This document shows, piece after piece, positions 33,648 to 42,257 of a stretch of DNA of 64,000 nt. Position 1 is the stretch's first letter. Each line of letters starts with the position of its first letter. The notes below the pieces were generated by a model. That model saw only the letters and a list, made by a program, of their open reading frames with translations. It was not told the DNA's origin and made no database searches. The DNA lies in contig NZ_JOAX01000012.1 of assembly GCF_000720485.1 (NCBI RefSeq), forward strand, positions 133,304 through 197,303. The letters run 5' to 3'. This DNA is from Streptomyces ochraceiscleroticus. Its GTDB lineage: Bacteria > Actinomycetota > Actinomycetes > Streptomycetales > Streptomycetaceae. The translations under genes were made by a program, and so were the position numbers.

Positions 33648-33761
33648 GGGCGGGCCGAGGCCGTGGCGCGCGCACCGCACCCGGCCGGGTGGCCGACGGC
33701 TTCCCGGACAGGCGCAGCACGCATCCACGGTCACCGGGACGACAGCGTGAGGTGAAGCTCA

Positions 33762-34658
33762 GTGAGACCGTTCCGTAGAGGCAAGCAGGGTGAGACCGGT
33801 CCGGCGGCCGGCGCACGAACACGCGAGGAAACCGCGCCCGTGCCCGCCGACCAGGCCGCCCTCCCCGCGGAGCGGCACACCGGAGCGCTGAGGGAGCGTG
33901 GCCGCGCGGCCACGCTCGCGGCCAGAGTGGGCAACGGCGCACGCAAAGGTGGTGCCGGCGCGCGGTCGGGACTCTCCTGGACCGCCGACCGGATCATCGA
34001 GAACGCCCCGCGGATCCCGGTCCGCGACCTGGCCACGCTGCGCCGCCAGTTCCCCGGCCTGACCCCCGAGCAACTGGCCGACAAGCTCGTCGCGGGAGCG
34101 ACGAAGGGCACCGCCACCGTCGGTGCGGGAGTGGGCGCGGCGGCCATGATGCCGGTGCCGCCCGCGATGCCGGCCGAGCTGGCCGCCGAGGTCATCGGCG
34201 TCGCCTCGGTCGAGATCAAGCTCGTTGCCGAGCTGCACGAGGTGTACGGCGTGCGCCCGCAGGGCGGCCTTCACGCCCGCGGCCTGGCCTACGTCCAGTC
34301 CTGGACACAGGAGCGCGGCGTGGACATCGCACAGCCCGCCTCGCTGAATCTCGCGCTCGGCGGCCAGATGAAACGCGAACTGCGTCAGCAGATCATGAAG
34401 CGCACGATGCGCAACCTGCCGAGCCTGACGCCGTTCATGATCGGCGCCGCGGTCGGTGCGTTGATGAACCGCCGGGACACCGCCAGGCTGGCAGTCAAGA
34501 TCCGGCAGGATCTGCGCCGCCGTCAGGTCCCCTGGGACGCGCTCCCGGACCCGGCCCCGGCTCCCGTGCGCAAGCGGCTCACGGGCCGCGCCAGACCCGG
34601 CCAGAGCCGTGCCGGAACCGGCCTCATCGGCCGCCACGAGCCCGGCCAGGACGCCTGA
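33762..34658 (+). CDS. Conserved hypothetical protein with helical core
   Basis: 298 residues. A basic disordered N-terminus (about 1-65) precedes a helical core (about 70-240) with glycine/alanine-rich hydrophobic segments (GAGVGAAAMMPVPPAMPAEL; LTPFMIGAAVGALMN) and a basic tail. It may be membrane-associated. I do not recognise a named family with certainty; there is a vague likeness to EcsC-like proteins. The GTG at 33762 follows GTGAGGTGAA. It is inserted in the conserved gene block between DUF4193 and DUF3093. Confidence 0.7.
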   Translation: MRPFRRGKQGETGPAAGARTREETAPVPADQAALPAERHTGALRERGRAATLAARVGNGARKGGAGARSGLSWTADRIIENAPRIPVRDLATLRRQFPGLTPEQLADKLVAGATKGTATVGAGVGAAAMMPVPPAMPAELAAEVIGVASVEIKLVAELHEVYGVRPQGGLHARGLAYVQSWTQERGVDIAQPASLNLALGGQMKRELRQQIMKRTMRNLPSLTPFMIGAAVGALMNRRDTARLAVKIRQDLRRRQVPWDALPDPAPAPVRKRLTGRARPGQSRAGTGLIGRHEPGQDA

Positions 34659-34709
34659 CCCCTCCCGGTCCGCCCCGGGCCTCCCCAAGCCTCCAGGCGC
34701 CCCCGCGCT

Positions 34710-35153
34710 TCAGGCGCGGATCGCCGCCAGCGCCGCCGACAGCTCCTCCGGATGCCGCGTCGACAGGTACACGTACGGCGTCGGGTCCGCCGGATCGTTC
34801 ACCTCGACCCGCACCGCCGTCGGGATGTAGCTGCGCATCAGCATGAACGCGCGGGTATCGGCCTTGTACGTACGCCAGGCCCGCGCCTCCGCCGCGTCCA
34901 GCACCTGCGCCTCGCCCAGCGCCGCCGCCGGGATCTTCGCGTCCCCCGCGATCAGCGACCCGGCGACGACCCGGATGCGCGCGGAGCCGTACGAGCTCAC
35001 CAGGACCGCAGCCAGCGCCGCGCCGCCCACCAGCCCGCCCAGCATCGGCAGCGTCCCGAGCGGCAGCAGCATCAGGGCGCAGGCGACGCCGACGGCGGCG
35101 GCGATCACCCACCAGGAGCGGGGGGCGGTGAGACGTTCTTCGTACGACTGCAT
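34710..35153 (-). CDS. DUF3093 family membrane protein
   Basis: 147 residues: MQSYEERLTAPRSWWVIA leads into two membrane helices (about 13-58), then a soluble domain with YLSTRHPEELSAALAAIRA at the end. It corresponds to Rv2698 in the conserved actinobacterial block, also divergent from dut there as I recall. Function unknown. The ATG at 35153 matches the conserved family start. Confidence 0.88.
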   Translation of the reverse strand: MQSYEERLTAPRSWWVIAAAVGVACALMLLPLGTLPMLGGLVGGAALAAVLVSSYGSARIRVVAGSLIAGDAKIPAAALGEAQVLDAAEARAWRTYKADTRAFMLMRSYIPTAVRVEVNDPADPTPYVYLSTRHPEELSAALAAIRA

Positions 35154-35211
35154 GGGTCCAGCTTGGCACGTGCGCGCGCGTGCTCCGCGCGCGCGGGTAG
35201 GGTCTCCACCT

Positions 35212-35814
35212 GTGAGTGCAGCCGAACCGCAGACGAAACAGACGACGCAGCTGACGCCGCCCGCGGACGCCACCGCGCCGGTGCGGCACCCCGAAGCCCC
35301 CGCGCCCGGCGAGCTGCTCGGCGCGCACTACGACCGATGTTTCGGGTGCGGCGGCGAGCAGCCGCACGGCCTGCACCTGGAGGCGCGGGCCGGCGAGGGC
35401 GTGCGCGTCAGCGCGGAGTTCACCGTCAAGGAGGCCCACCAGGGCGCCCCGGGCCTCGCCCATGGCGGCGTACTGGCCACGGCCCTGGACGAGACGCTCG
35501 GCTCGCTCAACTGGATGCTGCACGCCATCGCGGTGACCGGCCGGCTGGAGACCGACTTCCTGCGCCCCGTGCCGGTCGGCACGGTCCTGCACCTGGACGC
35601 CGAGGTCACCGCGGTCCACGGCCGGAAGATCTACTCCCGCGCCGAGGGCCGGATCGGCGGCCCGGACGGCCCGGTGGCGGTCCGCGCCCAGGCGGTCTTC
35701 ATCGAGGTGAAGGTCGAGCACTTCATCGACAACGGCCGGCCCGAGGAGATCCGGGCCGCGATGGCCGATCCCGACCAGCTGCGCCGCGCCCGCGCTTTCG
35801 AGGTGAACCCGTGA
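35212..35814 (+). CDS. PaaI-type hotdog thioesterase
   Basis: 200 residues. After a variable N-terminus, CFGCGGEQPHGLHLEA leads into a single hotdog domain with the PaaI-type motif GLAHGGVLATALDETLG. It should hydrolyse an acyl-CoA thioester. The GTG at 35212 lies 9 bases after TAGGGT, a possible leaderless start. Its stop overlaps the dut start by four bases (GTGA), so the two genes are co-translated. Confidence 0.87.
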   Translation: MSAAEPQTKQTTQLTPPADATAPVRHPEAPAPGELLGAHYDRCFGCGGEQPHGLHLEARAGEGVRVSAEFTVKEAHQGAPGLAHGGVLATALDETLGSLNWMLHAIAVTGRLETDFLRPVPVGTVLHLDAEVTAVHGRKIYSRAEGRIGGPDGPVAVRAQAVFIEVKVEHFIDNGRPEEIRAAMADPDQLRRARAFEVNP

Positions 35815-36341
35815 CCCATCAGGCACAGCCGGTACGGACTCCGGTGGACGTACAGATCCGGCGGGTGGATCCGGAGGTTCCGCTGCCCGCATACGGGCAC
35901 CCGGGCGACGCCGGGGCCGACCTCGTCACCACCGAGGCGGCCGAACTGGCCCCGGGGGAGCGCACGGTGCTGCCCACGGGGGTGGCCATCGCGCTGCCCG
36001 AGGGGTACGCCGCGTTCGTACACCCGCGTTCGGGCCTCGCGGCCCGGTGCGGTGTGGCGCTCGTGAATGCCCCGGGGACGGTGGATGCCGGGTACCGTGG
36101 GGAGATCAAGGTGATCGTGGTCAATCTGGATCCGCGCGAGTCCGTGCGTTTCGAGAGGTTCGACCGGATCGCCCAACTGGTCGTCCAGCAGGTCGAGAAG
36201 GTGCGCTTCCAGGAGGTGGCGGAGCTTCCCGGCTCGGCGCGGGCCGAGGGGGGATTCGGGTCCACCGGCGGTCACGCGGCGGTGGGCGGCGCGGGCGGGA
36301 ATGGATACGCATCGGTCGGTGCCGACCGGGAAGGACAGTGA
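35811..36341 (+). CDS. dut: dUTP diphosphatase
   Basis: 176-residue trimeric dUTPase, making dUMP and keeping uracil out of DNA. The five motifs are visible: AGADLVTTE, HPRSGLAARCG, GTVDAGYRGEIKVI, RIAQLVVQ and the C-terminal GGFGSTGGH. A Gly/Ala-rich tail of about 20 residues follows. The GTG start overlaps the thioesterase stop, and only one base separates its stop from the next start, so it is in an operon. Confidence 0.95.
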   Translation: MTHQAQPVRTPVDVQIRRVDPEVPLPAYGHPGDAGADLVTTEAAELAPGERTVLPTGVAIALPEGYAAFVHPRSGLAARCGVALVNAPGTVDAGYRGEIKVIVVNLDPRESVRFERFDRIAQLVVQQVEKVRFQEVAELPGSARAEGGFGSTGGHAAVGGAGGNGYASVGADREGQ

Positions 36342-36342
36342 C

Positions 36343-37110
36343 GTGTTCGGACGTCGCAAGAAGAACGAGGCTCCTGACGACGCGGTCGAGGCGGTCGATC
36401 CTGCCGAGGAGGCGACGTCCTCGGACCGGTCCGACGCGGACGACGAGGGCTACGGCGTGAGCCTCCCGCCGGCCCCGCGCCCCGACGGCCCCTGGGATCT
36501 CTCCGAGGTCGGCAATCCGGGCGAGGGCCGGGTGGACCTGGGCGGCCTCTTCGTACCGGGCGTCGAGGGCATGGAGCTGCGGGTGGAGGTCGCCGGTGAC
36601 GCGATCGTCGCCGCGACCATCGTGCTGCAGGACAGCGCCGTGCAGCTGCAGGCGTTCGCAGCGCCCAAGAACGAGGGCATCTGGGGCGAGGTCCGCGAGG
36701 AGATCGCCGCCGGCATCACCCAGCAGGGCGGCGTCATCGACACGGTCGACGGCCCGCTCGGCTGGGAGCTGCGCGCCCAGGTGCCGGTGCAGCTCCCGGA
36801 CGGGACGAACGGCGTACAGGTCGTACGGTTCGTCGGCGTCGACGGCCCGCGCTGGTTCCTGCGCGGCGTGATCTCCGGCCAGGGCGCGGTGCAGCCGCAG
36901 GCCGCGGGCCTGCTGGAGCAGATCTTCCGGGACACGGTCGTGGTGCGCGGCGAGGGCCCGATGGCGCCCCGCGACCCGATCGTCCTCAAGCTCCCCGACG
37001 ACGCGCAGATGGTGCCCGAGGGCGTCCAGCAGGACGACGCCTCGCAGTCCCGCTTCGGCGGCGGCGTGGAGCGCCTGGAGCGCGGCCCGGAGATCACCGA
37101 GATCCGCTGA
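36343..37110 (+). CDS. DUF3710 family protein
   Basis: 255 residues. The basic start FGRRKKNEAPDD, an acidic linker, then a conserved globular domain (about 45-250) with GPWDLSEVG, LFVPGVEGMELRVEV and FLRGVISGQGAV. Function unknown; it corresponds to Rv2696c beside dut in M. tuberculosis. The GTG at 36343 has GGAAGGA 7 bases before it. A terminator follows 20 bases after the stop. Confidence 0.9.
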   Translation: MFGRRKKNEAPDDAVEAVDPAEEATSSDRSDADDEGYGVSLPPAPRPDGPWDLSEVGNPGEGRVDLGGLFVPGVEGMELRVEVAGDAIVAATIVLQDSAVQLQAFAAPKNEGIWGEVREEIAAGITQQGGVIDTVDGPLGWELRAQVPVQLPDGTNGVQVVRFVGVDGPRWFLRGVISGQGAVQPQAAGLLEQIFRDTVVVRGEGPMAPRDPIVLKLPDDAQMVPEGVQQDDASQSRFGGGVERLERGPEITEIR

Positions 37111-37130
37111 CCGCGCCTGTACGCACCCTT

Positions 37131-37172
37131 GCGGCCCGCGATGCCCCGTACGGTTGGGGCGCCGCGGGCCGC
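37131..37172. terminator. Two-tier terminator hairpin after DUF3710
   Basis: GCGGCCCGCG (37131-37140) pairs with CGCGGGCCGC (37163-37172), and inside it GCCCC (37143-37147) with GGGGC (37156-37160). Being symmetric, it could also end the leftward transcript from the orphan promoter at 37297-37318. Confidence 0.8.
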
Positions 37173-37239
37173 TGGGTGTGCGGGGCGCAGGTCGGGGGTC
37201 GCGTAATGCCGTACCGCTTCGCCCCTCGCGCCCCCTTGG

Positions 37240-37318
37240 CGTACCGTTTCCCCCCTCATTTCCCCCATGGGGGTGTAATGAGGTCCCCTTCTCAACACAG
37301 TACTGGGCGGTACTGACA
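37240..37318 (-). promoter_or_regulatory. PafBC-type promoter with conserved hairpin leader, copy B (orphan, leftward)
   Basis: On the minus strand TGTCAGTA (37318-37311), eight bases, TACTGT (37302-37297), then a predicted start near 37290 and a leader with CCCCCATGGGGG ending in GAAACGGTACG. It has the same length and layout as copy A before tdk. No leftward gene follows: the transcript would run into the hairpin at 37131-37172, giving an RNA of about 160 bases antisense to the 3' flank of DUF3710. Confidence 0.6.
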
Positions 37319-37399
37319 CCCCAGTCGCCCGATCGGCCCCTCGCGCCACTGACAGCGCCCTCACCCGATCGACCCGTCACGCCACTGACAGCGCGGGCA
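37292..37399 (-). repeat. Three 36-bp units repeating the TGTCAGTR promoter box
   Basis: Units at 37328-37363 and 37364-37399 are close copies (CCCGATCG...CGCCACTGACAGCGC); the box CACTGACA recurs at 37347 and 37383 and as TACTGACA at 37311, exactly 36 bases apart. Only the innermost copy has a matching -10 element. A degenerate fourth start (CCCGACCG) follows at 37400. Confidence 0.75.
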
Positions 37400-37569
37400 C
37401 CCGACCGGGACCACCCGACAGGGACGTCCTCACCCGCCCGCCCCGTCAGAGTCGCGTCAAGACCTGACCGTCCGGCCGCCGTAGCGGGCCTGTGGCGCCT
37501 CGTCGGTGGGTAGTGTCGGCTGCGGAAACGGCCCCGTGGAGGGCGGCTCGCAGGTAAGACAATGAGGCC

Positions 37570-40116
37570 ATGGGACGCGGCAAGCTTCGCATCTATCTCG
37601 GCGCGGCGCCGGGTGTCGGCAAGACGTATTCGATGCTCTCCGAGGCGCACCGGCGCCTGGAGCGCGGCACGGACGTCGTCGTCGCGTTCGTGGAGCACCA
37701 CGACCGGCCGCGTACGGAAGTGCTGCTGCACGGCCTGGAGGAGCTGGGGCGCCGGGAGCTGAGCCACCGGGGTACGGCGTTCACCGAGATGGACGTGGAC
37801 GCGGTACTGGCCCGCCGGCCGGCCGTCGCGCTGGTCGACGAGCTGGCGCACACCAATGTCCCCGGCTCCCGGAACGAAAAGCGCTGGCAGGACGTCGAGG
37901 AACTGCTCGAAGCGGGCATCGACGTGATCTCCACCGTCAACATCCAGCACCTGGAGTCACTCGGTGACGTGGTGGAGTCGATAACGGGCGTCCGGCAGCG
38001 CGAGGCCGTCCCCGACGAGGTGGTCCGCCGCGCCGACCAGATCGAGCTTGTCGACATGTCGCCCCAGGCGCTGCGCCGCCGTATGGCGCACGGCAACATC
38101 TACGCCTCCGACAAGGTCGACGCCGCGCTGTCGAACTACTTCCGCCCCGGCAACCTCACCGCGCTGCGCGAGCTGGCGCTGCTGTGGGTGGCCGACCGGG
38201 TGGACGAGTACCTCCAGCAGTACCGCGCCGAGCACTCCATCCGCTCCACCTGGCAGGCCCGCGAGCGCATCGTCGTCGGCCTCACCGGCGGCCCCGAGGG
38301 CAAGACGCTGCTGCGCCGTGCGGCGCGGATGGCCGCCAAGGGCTCCGGCAGCGAGGTACTGGCCGTCTACATCGCGCGCAGCGACGGGCTCACCGGCGCC
38401 TCGCCCAAGGAGCTGGCCGTCCAGCGCACCCTTGTCGAGGACCTGGGCGGCAGCTTCCACCACGTCATCGGCGACGACGTGCCCAGCGCCCTGCTGGAGT
38501 TCGCGCGCGGCGTCAACGCCACCCAGATCGTGCTGGGCTCCAGCCGCCGCAAGGCGTGGCAGTACGTCTTCGGGCCCGGGGTGGGAGCGACCGTCGCCCG
38601 CGACTCGGGGCCCGACCTGGACGTGCACATCGTCACCCACGACGAGGTCGCCAAGGGGCGCGGCCTGCCGGTCGCGCGCGGCGCCCGGCTCAGCCGCTCC
38701 CGCGTGCTGGCCGGCTGGCTCACCGGCGTGCTCGGCCCGGTCCTGCTCACGCTGTTCCTGTACAGCCTCGAGAGCGGCCCGGGGCTGGCCAACGATGTGC
38801 TGCTCTTCCTGTTCCTGACCGTGGCGGCCGCGCTGCTCGGCGGGCTGCTGGCCGCGCTCGCCTCCGCCGCCGTCGGTTCGGTCCTGCTGAACTTCTACTT
38901 CACGCCGCCCACCCACAGCATCACCGTCGCCGACCCCGAGAACATCGTCGCCATCGCGATCTTCTTCGCGGTCGGGGTGGCCGTCGCCTCCGTGGTGGAC
39001 CTGGCGGCCCGCCGTACGCACCAGGCCGCCCGGCTGCGCGCCGAGGCGGAGATCCTGTCCTTCCTGGCCGGCAGCGTGCTGCGCGGCGAGACCACGCTGA
39101 ACGCGCTGCTGGAACGCGTGCGCGAGACCTTCGCCATGGACGCCGTCGCCCTCCTCGAACGCGAGAGTGATGTCGAGCCGTGGACATGCGCGGGCAGCGT
39201 CGGCGAGGCCATGGCCCCGCGCCGCCCCGAGGACGCGGACGTGGACATGCCCGTCAGCGACCACATGGCCCTCGCGCTCACCGGCCGCAAGCTGCCCGCC
39301 GAGGACCGCCGGGTGCTCGGCGCCTTCGCCGCCCAGGCCGCCGTCGTCCTGGACCGCCAGCGGCTGGTCGGCGAGGCGGCGCGGGCCCGCGAGCTGGCCG
39401 AGGGCAACCGCATCCGTACCGCCCTGCTCGCCGCCGTCAGCCACGACCTGCGCACCCCTCTCGCCGGCATCAAGGCCGCCGTCACCTCGCTCCGCTCCGA
39501 CGACGTGGCCTGGTCCGAGGAGGACGAGGCCGAGCTGCTGGCCGGTATCGAGGACGGCGCCGACCGGCTGGACCACCTGGTGGGCAACCTCCTGGACATG
39601 TCCCGGCTGCAGACCGGCACGGTCACCCCGCTGATCCGCGACACCGACCTGGACGAGGTCGTCCCGATGGCGCTCGGCGGCGTCCCCGAGGGCAGCGTCT
39701 GCCTGGACATACCCGAGGCGCTGCCCTTCGTGGCCGTCGATCCCGGGCTGCTGGAGCGCTGCGTCGCCAACCTCGTCGAGAACGCCGTGAAGTACAGCCC
39801 GGACGGCGCGCCCGTCACGGTCGCCGCCAGTGCGCTGGGCGAGCGCGTGGAGGTACGCGTCGTGGACCGCGGCCCCGGTGTCCCCGACGCCGCCAAGGAC
39901 CGCATCTTCGAGCCGTTCCAGCGCTACGGCGACGCCCCGCGCGGCGCCGGCGTCGGCCTCGGCCTCGCGGTCTCCCGCGGCTTCGCCGAGGCCATGGGCG
40001 GCACCCTCGCCGCCGAGGACACCCCGGGAGGCGGGCTGACCATGGTCCTGACCCTGCGCGCCGCGGCCGGCCACCCGCCGGTCAGCCCCGGCCTCCCCGC
40101 CCGGGCGACGACATGA
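37570..40116 (+). CDS. kdpD: Potassium sensor histidine kinase KdpD
   Basis: 848 residues. The N-terminal KdpD domain (about 3-210) has Walker A GAAPGVGKT (residues 11-19) and VDELAHTNVPGS; a universal-stress-protein domain (about 235-355), four close membrane helices (about 385-480), a GAF-like region, and the kinase core with H-box AAVSHDLRTPLAG, N-box LVENAVKYSPDG and GAGVGLGLAV. It controls the Kdp potassium pump through KdpE. No kdpFABC genes are in the window, so the targets lie elsewhere. The ATG at 37570 gives the standard N-terminus; the ribosome site (TGAGG) is close and weak. Confidence 0.95.
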   Translation: MGRGKLRIYLGAAPGVGKTYSMLSEAHRRLERGTDVVVAFVEHHDRPRTEVLLHGLEELGRRELSHRGTAFTEMDVDAVLARRPAVALVDELAHTNVPGSRNEKRWQDVEELLEAGIDVISTVNIQHLESLGDVVESITGVRQREAVPDEVVRRADQIELVDMSPQALRRRMAHGNIYASDKVDAALSNYFRPGNLTALRELALLWVADRVDEYLQQYRAEHSIRSTWQARERIVVGLTGGPEGKTLLRRAARMAAKGSGSEVLAVYIARSDGLTGASPKELAVQRTLVEDLGGSFHHVIGDDVPSALLEFARGVNATQIVLGSSRRKAWQYVFGPGVGATVARDSGPDLDVHIVTHDEVAKGRGLPVARGARLSRSRVLAGWLTGVLGPVLLTLFLYSLESGPGLANDVLLFLFLTVAAALLGGLLAALASAAVGSVLLNFYFTPPTHSITVADPENIVAIAIFFAVGVAVASVVDLAARRTHQAARLRAEAEILSFLAGSVLRGETTLNALLERVRETFAMDAVALLERESDVEPWTCAGSVGEAMAPRRPEDADVDMPVSDHMALALTGRKLPAEDRRVLGAFAAQAAVVLDRQRLVGEAARARELAEGNRIRTALLAAVSHDLRTPLAGIKAAVTSLRSDDVAWSEEDEAELLAGIEDGADRLDHLVGNLLDMSRLQTGTVTPLIRDTDLDEVVPMALGGVPEGSVCLDIPEALPFVAVDPGLLERCVANLVENAVKYSPDGAPVTVAASALGERVEVRVVDRGPGVPDAAKDRIFEPFQRYGDAPRGAGVGLGLAVSRGFAEAMGGTLAAEDTPGGGLTMVLTLRAAAGHPPVSPGLPARATT

Positions 40117-40180
40117 CCGCGCCCGCTCCCCGTACACCGACTGCGGCGGCCTCCGGCCGTCCGCGGGAAAGGCAGGCCCG

Positions 40181-40864
40181 ATGAACCGGGTGCTCGTGGT
40201 CGACGACGAGCCGCAGATCGTCCGCGCCCTCGTGATCAACCTCAAGGCGCGCAAGTACGAGGTGGACGCCGCGCCCGACGGCGCCACCGCGCTCCGGCTC
40301 GCCGCCGCCCGCCACCCCGACGTGGTCGTCCTGGACCTGGGCCTGCCCGACATGGACGGCGTGGACGTGATCCGGGGCCTGCGCGGCTGGACCCGAGTGC
40401 CGATCCTGGTGCTCTCCGCCCGGCAGACCTCCGACGAGAAGGTCGAGGCGCTGGACGCGGGCGCCGACGACTACGTCACCAAGCCGTTCGGCATGGACGA
40501 GCTGCTGGCCCGGCTGCGCGCCGCCGTGCGCCGCGCCGAGCCCACCGGGCCCGCCGACGCCGCCGTCCTGGTCGAGACCGACGGCTTCACCGTCGACCTG
40601 GCCGCCAAGAAGGTCAACCGCGGCGGCCGCGACGTCCGTCTCACCCCCACCGAGTGGCACCTCCTGGAGGTACTGGTCCGCAACACGGGCCGCCTGGTCA
40701 GCCAGAAACAGCTGCTCCAGGAGGTCTGGGGCCCCTCGTACGGCACGGAATCCAACTATCTGCGCGTCTACATGGCCCAGCTGCGGCGCAAGCTGGAGGC
40801 CGATCCGGCCCACCCCCGGCACTTCGTCACCGAGCCGGGCATGGGCTACCGCTTCGAACAGTGA
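40181..40864 (+). CDS. kdpE: Response regulator KdpE
   Basis: 227-residue OmpR-type regulator; the receiver has phosphorylation site Asp52 (VVVLDLGLPD) and switch residues LVLSARQ and TKPFGMDELLAR; the winged helix ends RHFVTEPGMGYRFEQ. GGGAAAGG precedes the ATG at 40181 with a gap of 9 bases. It is 64 bases downstream of kdpD, in one operon. Confidence 0.94.
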   Translation: MNRVLVVDDEPQIVRALVINLKARKYEVDAAPDGATALRLAAARHPDVVVLDLGLPDMDGVDVIRGLRGWTRVPILVLSARQTSDEKVEALDAGADDYVTKPFGMDELLARLRAAVRRAEPTGPADAAVLVETDGFTVDLAAKKVNRGGRDVRLTPTEWHLLEVLVRNTGRLVSQKQLLQEVWGPSYGTESNYLRVYMAQLRRKLEADPAHPRHFVTEPGMGYRFEQ

Positions 40865-40967
40865 TCCGTATGCGGTGATCCGTACGCGGTGTCGGCCGCC
40901 GGCAGCGGTCCGTGTTCGCGGCTCCCGGCCCGTGATCCCGGGGCGAGACGGCCGGTACGCTGGCTGT

Positions 40968-41366
40968 ATGAGTGCTGGGACCCGTTCCGACAAGCCGGCC
41001 GGACGCTTCCGCCGGCTGCTCGACAGACTGTCCTCCTCCGAGGAGGAGCTGCAGTCCGCGGAGCTGCAGCAGGACGCGCAGAACGCGGGCTGTACGCGGA
41101 TCTGCGACTGCGACGACCGTCAGATCGTGAAGGTCACGGGTACGCTGCGGCACGTCACGCTGCGCCCCCGGGCCGGGGTGCCGGCGCTGGAGGCCGAGCT
41201 GTTCGACGGCTCGGCGGCGCTGGACGTGGTCTGGCTCGGACGGCGCGCCATCACCGGTATCGAGCCGGGCCGTAAGCTCATCGCCTCCGGCCGGATCTCC
41301 ATGAGCCACGGACGCCGGGTGCTGTTCAATCCGAAGTACGAACTCCGACCGCTCGGACAGGAGTAG
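40968..41366 (+). CDS. OB-fold nucleic-acid-binding protein
   Basis: 132 residues. A helical N-terminus with LSSSEEELQSAELQQDAQ precedes an OB-fold (about 42-130) with VTGTLRHVTLRP, ELFDGSAALDVVWLG and ISMSHGRRVLFNPKYEL. It resembles RecG/PolC-type OB modules standing alone; corresponds to Rv2694c. The ATG is 6 bases after TACGCT, probably leaderless. It is followed closely by the DUF3159 gene. Confidence 0.88.
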   Translation: MSAGTRSDKPAGRFRRLLDRLSSSEEELQSAELQQDAQNAGCTRICDCDDRQIVKVTGTLRHVTLRPRAGVPALEAELFDGSAALDVVWLGRRAITGIEPGRKLIASGRISMSHGRRVLFNPKYELRPLGQE

Positions 41367-41369
41367 CCG

Positions 41370-42107
41370 GTGACGTCGTTCGAGAAGACGACCACGAGCA
41401 ACGAGGAAGCGCCCGCCGCCGGGCACGGAAAGGCCGATAAGGCAGCCGCCGAAAAGGCCATCCTGGAGGCGTTCGGCGGCGTCTGGGGCATGGTGGACAC
41501 GACGGTCCCCGGACTGGTCTTCGTGCTGATCTACACGATCAAGCGGGACATCCACCTCGCCGCGATCATCGCGCTGGGCCTGACCGTCGTGCTGGCGCTG
41601 GCCCGGCTCGCCCGGCGGGAAACCCTCAAGCACGCCTTCAGCGGCGTCTTCGGCGTGGCCATCGGCGCGGTCTTCGCGATGATGTCCGGGGACGCGAAGA
41701 ACTTCTACCTGCCGGGGATGCTCTACACGCTGGGCCTCGCGGTCGTGTACGTGCTCTCGGCGCTCTTCAAGTACCCGCTCATCGGCGTACTGCTCGGCCC
41801 GATGCTGCGCGAGAACCTCTCCTGGCGGACGCGCAACCCCGGCCGCTTCAAGGCGTACACCAAGTCCACCTACGCCTGGGGCTTCATCCTGCTCGCCAAG
41901 TCCGCGATCCTCTTCCCGCTGTACTGGTGGGGGGACGCCACCCAGCTCGGCTGGGTCAAGGTCGCGCTCGGCATCCCGCCGTTCCTGCTCTGCGTCTACC
42001 TGACCTGGATCTTCCTGGCGAAGGCTCCGGCCCCGATCGACGTGATCGCGGAGATGGAGGCCGAGGAGCGCGTCCGCGCTCAAGAGCCGACGACCCGCGA
42101 CGTATAA
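41370..42107 (+). CDS. DUF3159 family membrane protein
   Basis: 245 residues with about five membrane helices (about 45-60, 66-84, 92-108, 115-135, 170-225) and a charged C-terminus. Known only as a conserved actinobacterial membrane family (Rv2693c). The GTG at 41370 lies 3 bases after the OB-fold stop with CAGGAG as ribosome site, so it is co-translated. Its place beside TrkA-type genes suggests, but does not show, a link to ion transport. Confidence 0.88.
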   Translation: MTSFEKTTTSNEEAPAAGHGKADKAAAEKAILEAFGGVWGMVDTTVPGLVFVLIYTIKRDIHLAAIIALGLTVVLALARLARRETLKHAFSGVFGVAIGAVFAMMSGDAKNFYLPGMLYTLGLAVVYVLSALFKYPLIGVLLGPMLRENLSWRTRNPGRFKAYTKSTYAWGFILLAKSAILFPLYWWGDATQLGWVKVALGIPPFLLCVYLTWIFLAKAPAPIDVIAEMEAEERVRAQEPTTRDV

Positions 42108-42166
42108 CCGCGGCAGTCATCGCCGGTGCGGCGCCGCGGTGGGTGGGCGCGCCCTCGCGGCGGAGC

Positions 42167-42195
42167 CGCATATCGACACTCCCCGCGCCCCTGAT
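42167..42195 (+). repeat. Common Streptomyces intergenic repeat (partial)
   Basis: CCGCATATCGACACTCCCCG followed by CGCCCCTGAT. From memory, CCCCGCGCCCCTGA with a CGCATATCGA flank is frequent between Streptomyces genes. A related copy is at 62103-62147. Confidence 0.5.
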
Positions 42196-42197
42196 AC

Positions 42198-42243
42198 GAC
42201 GGCGGAGGGCCCGGAACCGTACGGTTCCGGGCCCTCCGCCGTC
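42198..42243. terminator. 46-bp perfect palindrome, bidirectional terminator
   Basis: The left arm 42198-42220 (GACGGCGGAGGGCCCGGAAC then CGT) is the exact reverse complement of 42221-42243, with no spacer. It lies between the convergent DUF3159 and TrkA genes, 14 bases from the latter's stop. Confidence 0.9.
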
Positions 42244-42257
42244 GGTCGGTCTACCGT

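Noticed and set aside
37957..40353. Very long open frame antisense to kdpD, and similar antisense frames elsewhere
   Set aside because: They mirror third-position GC bias of the real genes, show low-complexity composition and match no motif.
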